Positions 33,379 to 38,006 of a DNA stretch of 38,006 bases are shown here, one piece after another. Numbering within the stretch: position 1 is the first letter of the stretch; every line of letters begins with the position of its first letter. Location: contig BJOX01000043.1 of the NCBI GenBank assembly GCA_009731375.1, positions 119,814-157,819 of the forward strand, in the 5' to 3' direction. A program made the translations under genes and the position numbers. Under the pieces are notes generated by a model. That model did not search any database, was not told the DNA's origin, and was given only the letters and a program-made list of their open reading frames with translations. Source of the DNA: Paulinella micropora (taxonomy: Eukaryota; Cercozoa; Imbricatea; Euglyphida).

Positions 33379-35209
33379 AGGGATGATAGGTTTTTATCTG
33401 ACGGCATCGAAGCTGCTTGATTCAAAGGGCAGGCTGAAAGAAAGAAAGAAAGAAGAAGAAGAAAAAGAAGAGGAAGAGGAAGAAGAAGAAGAAGAAGAAG
33501 AAGAAGAAGAAGAAGAAGAAGAAGAAGAAGAAGAAGAAGAAGAAGCAGAAGCAGAGGAAGCAGAGGAAGAAAAAGAAGAAGAAAAAGAAGAAGAAAAAGA
33601 AGAAGAAAAAGAAGAAGAAGAAGAAGAAGAAGAAGAAGAAAAAAAAAGAAGAAGAAAAAGAAGAAGAAAAAGAAAAAGAAAAAGAAGAAGAAGAAAGAAG
33701 AAGAAGAAGAAGAAGGAGGAGGAGGAGAAGAAGAAGAAGAAGAAGAAGAAGAAGAAGAAGAAGAAGAAGAAGAAGAAGATGGGATGATAGGTTTTTATCT
33801 GACGGGCATCGACGCTGCTTGATTCAAAGGGCAGGCTGAAAGAAAGAAAGAAGAAGAAGGGATGATAGGTTTTTATCTGACGGCATCGAAGCTGCTTGAT
33901 TCAAAGGGCAGGCTGGTCACTGCGTTGAGATCTTGTACCGCATACTCCGTCAGGACCTGATAAGCAGCATAAGAAGGATAACAGTATATTATGCGGCTAG
34001 CCACAAATTTGACGTGTTCTGTGAGCTCGATTTGGCGTGTTTTGCGGCCGAGCCCGCAAAACACGTCAAATTTGGCACCCCGCGTATGTAGTTTTATCGG
34101 TAACCTGACCACATTTTGTGGAGGTGACCGATAAATAATATGTGTTTCAAATACCGGAAGAAGATTAATATAAAAACGAAATGAAACATGCAAAACTTAG
34201 ACCAAGATAATGCAAGATGAGATAAGTTATGATATGAACATATCAGATAGAACAAATTGAGATAAGGTAGGTAGGTTAGGTTAGGATAGGATAGGATAGG
34301 ATAGGATAGGATAGGATTAGGATAGGATAGGATAGGATAGGATAGGATAGGATAGGATAGGATAGGATAGGATAGGATAGGATAGGGTTAGATAGGATAG
34401 GATAGGATAGGATAGGATAGGATAGGATAGGATACGATAGGATACGATAGCATAGCATAGGATAGCATAGGATAGGATAGGATAGGATAGGATAGGATAG
34501 GATAGGATAGGATAGGATATTATCAAATCCTCTTTTCCGTGGGGTTTACGGATTTTGTTTAACGTAATACCCGTATTTCTTTGTTGGCCTCAAGGACCTC
34601 ACTCAAAATACTAGGTAGGCTAGCCATCGCATGCTAAGCCAGCCTTTGCATGCTAAGGCTAGCCTTTGCATGCTAAGGCCAGCCTTTGCATGCTAAGGCC
34701 AGCCTTTGCATGCTAAGGCCAGCCTTTGGCTAGCCTTCGCAAGCTAAATCCAGCCTTGGCATGCTAAAGCTGGCCTTCGCACTAGCCTTTGGCTAGCCTT
34801 CGCATGCTGGCCAGCCTTTGCATGCTAAAGCTGGCCTTTGCATGCCAAGGTAGATTTGTACCGGGTTCTTGGAAAGTTCTCTTTTGTTCATGCCAATCGC
34901 TGCAACCCTACCCCACCCTTGCTCTGACATACACAGACACATACACATACATACATACACACACACACACACACTTTCATTCATGCCAATCGCTGCAACC
35001 CTACCCCACCCTTGCTCTGACATACACAGACACATACACATACATACATACATACACACAAACACACACACACTTTCGTTCATGCCAATCGCTGCAACCC
35101 TACCCCACCCTTGCTGTGACAGACACAGACACATATACATACATACACACACACACACACTTTCGTTCATGCCAATCGCTGCTACTCTACCCCACCCTTG
35201 CTCTGACAT

Positions 35210-35243
<34 letters not shown>

Positions 35244-35360
35244 GTATATATATATATGTATATATATGTATATATATATACATACACACACTCACACTTT
35301 CGTTCATGCCAATCGCTGCAACCCTACCCTACCCTTGCTGTGACAGACACAGACACATAC

Positions 35361-35391
<31 letters not shown>

Positions 35392-36190
35392 CTTTCGTTC
35401 ATGCCAATCGCTGCAACCCTACCCCACCCTTGCTCTGACATACACAGACACATACACATACACACACACACACACATACATAATACACACACATACACAC
35501 ACACACACACAGACACACACACACTTTCGTTCATGCCAATCGCTGCTACTCTACCCCACCCTTGCTCTGACAGACACGGACACATACACATACATACTCA
35601 CACATACATACATACATACACATACATACACATACACACACACACACACATAAACACACACACACACACACATAGGCACATAGACATACATAACACACAC
35701 ACACACACACACATACATAATACACACACACACACACACACACTTTTTCGTTCATGCCAATCGCTGCTACTCTACCCCACCCTTGCTCTGGCATACACAC
35801 ACATACATACACATACATACACATACATACACACACACACACACTTTCGTTCATGCCAATCGCTGCAACCCTACCCCACGCTTGCTCTGACATAAACACA
35901 CACACATACACACACACACCCACACATATATATATATATATACATATATATATACAATATATATATGTATATATATGTATACATATATATATATATATAT
36001 ATACTCACACTTTCGTTCATGCCAATCGCTGCAACCCTACCCCACCCTTGCTGTGACAGACACAGACACACATACACACACATACTCACACATACATACA
36101 TACATACACATACATACACATACATACACATACATACACTGTACACACACACACACACACACTCACACACACACGTACACACACATAAAT

Positions 36191-36248
<58 letters not shown>

Positions 36249-36622
36249 NNNNNNNNNNNNNNNNNNNNNNNNNNNNNNNNNNNNNNNNNNNNNNNNNNNN
36301 NNNNNNNNNNNNNNNNNNNNNNNNNNNNNNNNNNNNNNNNNNNNNNNNNNNNNNNNNNNNNNNNNNNNNNNNNNNNNNNNNNNNNNNNNNNNNNNNNNNN
36401 NNNNNNNNNNNNNNNNNNNNNNNNNNNNNNNNNNNNNNNNNNNNNNNNNNNNNNNNNNNNNNNNNNNNNNNNNNNNNNNNNNNNNNNNNNNNNNNNNNNN
36501 NNNNNNNNNNNNNNNNNNNNNNNNNNNNNNNNNNNNNNNNNNNNNNNNNNNNNNNNNNNNNNNNNNNNNNNNNNNNNNNNNNNNNNNNNNNNNNNNNNNN
36601 NNNNNNNNNNNNNNNNNNNNNN

Positions 36623-36682
<60 letters not shown>

Positions 36683-36685
36683 CAT

Positions 36686-36728
<43 letters not shown>

Positions 36729-36881
36729 CGCAGACACACACACACACACACACAAACACACACATACACACAAACACAAACACAAACACACACACACAAA
36801 CACACACACACAAACACACACCTACCCCACACCCACGCTCTGACATACACACAAAAACACATACACACGTAGAAGAGAGAT

Positions 36882-36930
<49 letters not shown>

Positions 36931-36954
36931 CGCTCGCTCTCGCTCTCGCTCTCT

Positions 36955-37003
<49 letters not shown>

Positions 37004-37124
37004 ACTCTCTCACTCACTCACTCTCTCACTCACTCACTCACTCACTGATGAAAAGACCTCTATGTGGTAAATGAGAGACCCAAGCAGAACACAGATCACA
37101 TAAGTTAGCTTTCGCAGGTAACAC
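22542..37124 (-). CDS. Class I SAM-dependent methyltransferase, nine exons, 5' end off window
   Basis: Nine minus-strand exons (67, 62, 75, 45, 37, 47, 98, 62, 59 nt) join with matching phases to 183 residues and a stop. In order they read [16 protein letters not shown] (SAM motif I in the CSSWVSH variant), [40 protein letters not shown] (motif II), [28 protein letters not shown] (motif III), [45 protein letters not shown] and [12 protein letters not shown]. This order matches a plant/algal methyltransferase type-11 subfamily. The methyl acceptor is unknown. Coding bases are under 4% of the span, and introns of 0.9-2.8 kb are almost all simple repeat. The first exons lie right of the window. 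Confidence 0.93.
22619..23603. repeat. (ACATT)n and (GAT)n arrays
   Basis: ACATT pentamers at 22619-22663, then about 900 bp of GAT triplets with GGT and GAC variants from 22694. Last intron of the methyltransferase gene. TAACCCTAGGGTTA at 23610-23623 is a short palindrome after the array. Confidence 0.95.
23650..23676 (-). pseudogene. Truncated downstream copy of exon h (donor edge)
   Basis: TTGACAAGGGGCGTTGAAGA then TTTGG and GTAGCA repeats the last 25 nt and donor of exon h on the far side of MITE copy 2. Confidence 0.75.
23694..23850 (+). mobile_element. Nested-palindrome MITE-like element, copy 2
   Basis: Same hairpins as copy 1 with a longer GC-rich central loop (CGCCGGCCCGGCTCC). Its right end ...CATAATATACTGTTAT abuts the donor of methyltransferase exon h. 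A 27-bp direct repeat of that exon's donor edge (near 23649-23676 and 23850-23876) flanks it. Confidence 0.8.
23853..23914 (-). CDS. Methyltransferase exon h
   Basis: Sixty-two nt, phase 2 to 1: (Q)[20 protein letters not shown], acceptor CTTCTAG after (CTT)n, donor GTAAGC. Less conserved in the family; the phases on both sides and the intact donor support it. Confidence 0.82.
24108..24122 (-). pseudogene. Truncated upstream copy of exon h (acceptor edge)
   Basis: GTGTAG plus GTTGTTACTTGC, then (CTT)n. Keeps the acceptor side only. Confidence 0.65.
24331..24358 (-). pseudogene. Partial downstream copy of methyltransferase exon g
   Basis: TTTTGCATTTCGCCGGAAGTGGGAAAGC resembles the [11 protein letters not shown] part of exon g, between GAA and GTAT arrays. 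Confidence 0.65.
24989..25086 (-). CDS. Methyltransferase exon g
   Basis: Ninety-eight nt, phase 0 to 2: [20 protein letters not shown] and [12 protein letters not shown], acceptor CATGTTAG, consensus donor GTAAGT. The FHFAGG-like part matches the family. Confidence 0.88.
25087..27016. repeat. GAA/GGA arrays with two large N gaps
   Basis: AAGATAACGT pentamer-like repeats at 25130-25180, GAA/GGA triplets from 25198, gaps at 25632-26113 and 26445-27016. Intron between exons f and g. Confidence 0.93.
27017..27113 (-). mobile_element. tRNA-derived SINE head, copy 3
   Basis: The minus strand carries a tRNA-like 75-mer (27112-27038). It has a GACACCG...CGGTGCC acceptor pair with one mismatch, an A-box-like TAGCCCAGTGG (27102-27092), a B-box GTTCGATTCC (27061-27052) and a terminal A-CCA. 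The T stem pairs poorly, so it is a SINE promoter head and not a working tRNA gene. The body continues GTATTTTCATTGATCATACC into the N gap. Confidence 0.8.
27114..27320. repeat. (AAT)n array
   Basis: AAT with GTAAAAT interruptions, attached to the 5' side of SINE copy 3. Confidence 0.93.
27329..27375 (-). CDS. Methyltransferase exon f ([15 protein letters not shown])
   Basis: Forty-seven nt, phase 1 to 0. The acceptor CTTCTCAG follows a 0.9-kb (TTCC/TTCTTCC)n polypyrimidine tract; donor GTAGAT. SFSNR is diagnostic for the subfamily. Confidence 0.92.
27381..28305. repeat. Degenerate GGAAGAA/GGACAAA heptamer array
   Basis: About 925 bp of AAGGAAG units with periodic GGACAAAGGACGAAGGACGA variants. 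Almost all purine, hence a continuous polypyrimidine tract on the methyltransferase sense strand right before exon f. Confidence 0.95.
28306..28824. repeat. Short unique island then GGA/GAA and GTT/ATT arrays
   Basis: 28306-28384 is unique, with an open minus frame [11 protein letters not shown] that does not fit the exon e-f phase. 28408-28530 GGA/GAA, 28541-28615 GTT/CTT, 28617-28824 GTTATT. Confidence 0.85.
28825..28985 (-). mobile_element. LINE-like 3' end, second copy
   Basis: Reverse-strand copy of 7012-7180 with very few differences (GTT versus GTG before the stop). It is flanked by ATT/AAT repeat on the tail side and cut by the N gap at 28986. Confidence 0.65.
29576..29760 (+). mobile_element. 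tRNA-derived SINE, copy 4, body and 3' end
   Basis: It begins in the tRNA-like head (B-box GTTCGATTCC at 29582-29591, then CGGTGCCACCA). It runs through a 165-bp body to ...CCATTGACAGAGAAGCAC and an (ATT)n tail. The 5' head lies in the preceding N gap. Together with copy 3 it implies a full element of about 240-250 bp. Confidence 0.82.
29761..31076. repeat. (ATT)n then (TACA)/(GTAT) arrays flanking exon e
   Basis: ATT/GTT triplets 29761-30120; TACA 30171-30360 switching to GTAT 30365-30520; GTAT 30563-31074 with (GT)n near 30909-30930. The TACA-to-GTAT switch near 30362 makes a large inverted repeat. Confidence 0.93.
30132..30168 (-). CDS. Methyltransferase exon e ([13 protein letters not shown])
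   Basis: Thirty-seven nt, phase 0 to 1, acceptor ATGTGTAG, donor GTCGAA. It is the EAYR.LKPGG motif of class I methyltransferases, with Ser in place of the first Gly. Confidence 0.93.
31077..31121 (-). CDS. Methyltransferase exon d ([15 protein letters not shown])
   Basis: Forty-five nt, phase 0 to 0, acceptor TATATAG, donor GTATAT. It is the most downstream of three copies and the only one with both sites intact. Confidence 0.92.
31183..31223 (-). pseudogene. Copy of methyltransferase exon d lacking both splice sites
   Basis: [13 protein letters not shown] is preserved, but AG has become AT and the GT donor is replaced by (TA)n. Confidence 0.85.
31255..31297 (-). pseudogene. Copy of methyltransferase exon d with acceptor but no donor
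   Basis: Acceptor TATATAG and [13 protein letters not shown] (one silent change, TCC for TCG), then AATATATA in place of the donor. A further 11-bp fragment (ACAAAGAACCT) lies at 31387-31397. Confidence 0.85.
31468..32280. repeat. 72-bp satellite with a two-monomer (about 145-bp) higher-order period
   Basis: About eleven monomers, each starting GCGAAACTTTCGCG and containing CCCGCAAAC and GCATTTTCCCCC. The pairs at 31605/31677 and 31750/31822 repeat as a unit almost exactly. GCGAAA-C-TTTCGC is a 13-bp palindrome in most monomers. Lies in the exon c-d intron. Open frames over it are artefacts. Confidence 0.92.
32341..33838 (-). repeat. Partial downstream copies of methyltransferase exon c within GAA/GAAA/GTAT repeats
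   Basis: Copies of the 3' part (GCCTGCCCTTTGAATCAAGC ... GATGCCGTCAGATAAAAACC) lie at 33789-33838 and 33387-33435. More decayed ones lie at 33270-33299, 33061-33080, 32935-32990 and 32341-32369. The two best keep the donor. Arrays of GAAA, GAA, GTAT and TAG separate them. Confidence 0.82.
33882..33956 (-). CDS. Methyltransferase exon c
   Basis: Seventy-five nt, phase 0 to 0: [20 protein letters not shown] and SSFDA, acceptor CTTATCAG, donor GTCAGATAAAAACC. Several downstream partial copies keep its 3' part and donor. Confidence 0.92.
33974..34135 (-). mobile_element. Nested-palindrome MITE-like element, copy 3 (inverted)
   Basis: Reverse orientation of copies 1 and 2. ATAACAGTATATTATGCGGC at one end equals the reverse complement of the copy 2 end, which fixes the element terminus. 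It lies in the intron just upstream of methyltransferase exon c, about 20 bp from its acceptor. Confidence 0.8.
34264..34519. repeat. (AGGAT)n pentamer array
   Basis: About 255 bp of GATAG/AGGAT with few variants (GCATA, GATAC). 34520-34620 is unique with no feature seen. Confidence 0.95.
34624..34856. repeat. 20-bp minisatellite (CCTTTGCATGCTAAGGCCAG)
   Basis: Around eleven units, the middle ones perfect, the outer ones carrying CTAGC/GCTGG variants. Each has the palindrome GCATGC. It ends just before the donor of exon b. Confidence 0.92.
34862..34923 (-). CDS. Methyltransferase exon b ([20 protein letters not shown])
   Basis: Sixty-two nt, phase 1 to 0, acceptor GTATGTCAG, donor GTACAA. 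It is the only complete member of an 11-copy array. The other ten lack everything after IGMNE. Confidence 0.92.
34930..36845 (-). repeat. Array of ten truncated copies of methyltransferase exon b in CA/TACA repeats
   Basis: Copies of about 48 bp (GTCAGAGCAAGGGTGGGGTA ... GGCATGAACGAAAGTG on the minus strand) lie at 34975-35021, 35073-35120, 35161-35208, 35298-35344, 35392-35439, 35524-35572, 35743-35792, 35844-35892 and 36010-36057, with a remnant at 36821-36845. Each keeps the acceptor and 5' two-thirds of exon b and then runs into (TG)n. Subclasses differ at TTGCAGCG/GTAGCAGCG and GTCAGAG/GTCACAG. An N gap at 36249-36622 may hide more. Confidence 0.9.
36884..37046. repeat. (CT)n with CGCT and CACT variants
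   Basis: CT dinucleotides with CTCG and CTCA blocks next to the donor of exon a. Confidence 0.95.
37058..37124 (-). CDS. Methyltransferase exon a (SAM motif I)
   Basis: Acceptor TTGATAG, then [12 protein letters not shown] and [10 protein letters not shown], ending phase 1 before GTCTTTTC. Two truncated copies of its 5' half lie upstream at 37181-37219 and 37314-37350. Confidence 0.92.
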
Positions 37125-37180
37125 CTATCAAGAGATAGATGGATAGCTGGATGGATAGGTAGGTAGGTAGGAAGACAGAT

Positions 37181-37219
37181 AGAACACATATCACATAAGT
37201 TAGCTTTCGCAGGTAACAC
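37181..37219 (-). pseudogene. Truncated upstream copy of methyltransferase exon a (1)
   Basis: Repeats TTGATAG plus GTGTTACCTGCGAAAGCTAA and on to GATATGTGTTCT ([10 protein letters not shown]), then breaks into GTCT/CTAC repeat before the WVSH part. Confidence 0.8.
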
Positions 37220-37251
37220 CTATCAAGAGATAGAAAGATAGATGGATAGGG

Positions 37252-37311
<60 letters not shown>

Positions 37312-37313
37312 GA

Positions 37314-37350
37314 AGAACACAGATCACATAAGTGCCTTTGTAGGTAATAC
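37314..37350 (-). pseudogene. Truncated upstream copy of methyltransferase exon a (2)
   Basis: As above but more diverged (GTATTACCTACAAAGGCACTT). A 2-base loss shifts its frame. Confidence 0.75.
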
Positions 37351-37430
37351 CTATCAAGAGATAGAAAGATATATAGATAGATAGGTAGGTAGGTAGGTAG
37401 GTAGATAGATAGATAACTAGATAGATAGAT

Positions 37431-37606
37431 GAAATATCGACTAATGTCAGAAAAAAGGAGCTTCTGATTTCGTCAACCAGGAAGTCTGTGGGTAAAGTAT
37501 TAACCCGATGCCCAGCTAAGCCGTGATGTTTGCACGGAAGGGACTGATACAGGCAATACCAAAGCTCCCTAGTACCAGGCGAAGCCAGGGCTTGTTCCAT
37601 AAAGCG
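37431..37606 (-). mobile_element. Retroposon-like element, truncated inverted copy
   Basis: Nearly identical to 3260-3437 with a few substitutions, for example CCCCGCCTGG versus the complement of CCAGGCGAAG. GATA arrays on both sides equal the (TCTA)n tail on the opposite strand. Confidence 0.7.
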
Positions 37607-37667
37607 AGATAGATCGATGGATGGATGGATGGATGGATGGATGGATGGATGGATAGATGGATAGATG

Positions 37668-37738
<71 letters not shown>

Positions 37739-37755
37739 GGATGGATGGATGGATG

Positions 37756-37821
<66 letters not shown>

Positions 37822-37848
37822 CAGATAGACAGATAGATAGATAGATCA

Positions 37849-37926
<78 letters not shown>

Positions 37927-37943
37927 GGATGGATGGATAGATG

Positions 37944-38006
<63 letters not shown>
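37607..38006. repeat. GATA/GGAT array to window end
   Basis: Perfect GATA with GGAT blocks (37615-37670, 37738-37760, 37925-37940). Upstream intron of the methyltransferase. GATA/GGTA tracts also fill 37130-37430 between the exon a copies. Confidence 0.96.

Noticed and set aside
34975-36057. CRISPR-like array (regular 48-bp repeats with variable spacers)
   Set aside because: The repeat encodes a methyltransferase exon edge, spacers are CA/TACA microsatellite, and the genome is eukaryotic.

Overview
This is nuclear DNA of a eukaryote, probably a microbial or algal one. It has spliceosomal introns, a tyrosine-recombinase retrotransposon, a tRNA-derived SINE and very dense microsatellites. I cannot name the species. 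Most of the 38 kb is simple repeat (GATA, GTAT, GAA, GAT, AAT, CA, CT and pentamers), broken by twelve N gaps. Long open frames in these repeats (poly-IYLS, MYVC, EEE, NNN) are noise.

The main result is hidden in the small unique islands between the arrays. Read on the minus strand with GT-AG junctions and phase bookkeeping, they assemble into two real genes. Gene 1 (10427 down to about 43, continuing off the left edge) is a mitochondrial 3-hydroxyacyl-CoA dehydrogenase in eight exons. Seven of these are only about 30-56 nt, and the introns are almost pure microsatellite. Gene 2 (37124 down to the stop at 22542, with its 5' part beyond the right edge) is a class I SAM-dependent methyltransferase of the CSSWVSH/SFSNR type seen in plants and algae. 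Its nine exons here are 37-98 nt long, so about 550 coding nt lie in 14.6 kb. Gene 3, on the plus strand (19697-20389), encodes a C-terminal PDZ domain in three exons. A cupin-like coding stretch (19170-19440) lies just upstream and may belong to it. Genes 1 and 3 diverge; genes 3 and 2 converge.

Many exons of both minus-strand genes sit beside truncated copies of themselves set in microsatellite. Copies upstream of the true exon keep its acceptor and 5' part. Copies downstream keep its 3' part and donor. One methyltransferase exon has ten truncated upstream copies including one remnant. This repeated-exon-edge architecture is the most unusual feature of the window.

Between genes 1 and 3 sits a 7.6-kb PAT/Ngaro-like DIRS-order retrotransposon (10541-18128). 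Its split direct repeats A1-B1-A2-B2 are nearly identical, and it carries Gag-like, RT-RNase H and tyrosine-recombinase coding regions, each with a frame break. Other mobile sequences are a tRNA-derived SINE family with an (ATT)n tail, a LINE-like 3' end with an (AAT)n tail, a retroposon ending at a fixed junction with a (TCTA)n tail, three copies of a nested-palindrome MITE in introns, and a 278-bp TA-flanked foldback element. Tandem arrays include a 72-bp satellite (31468-32280), a 20-bp minisatellite (34624-34856) and several pentamer arrays.
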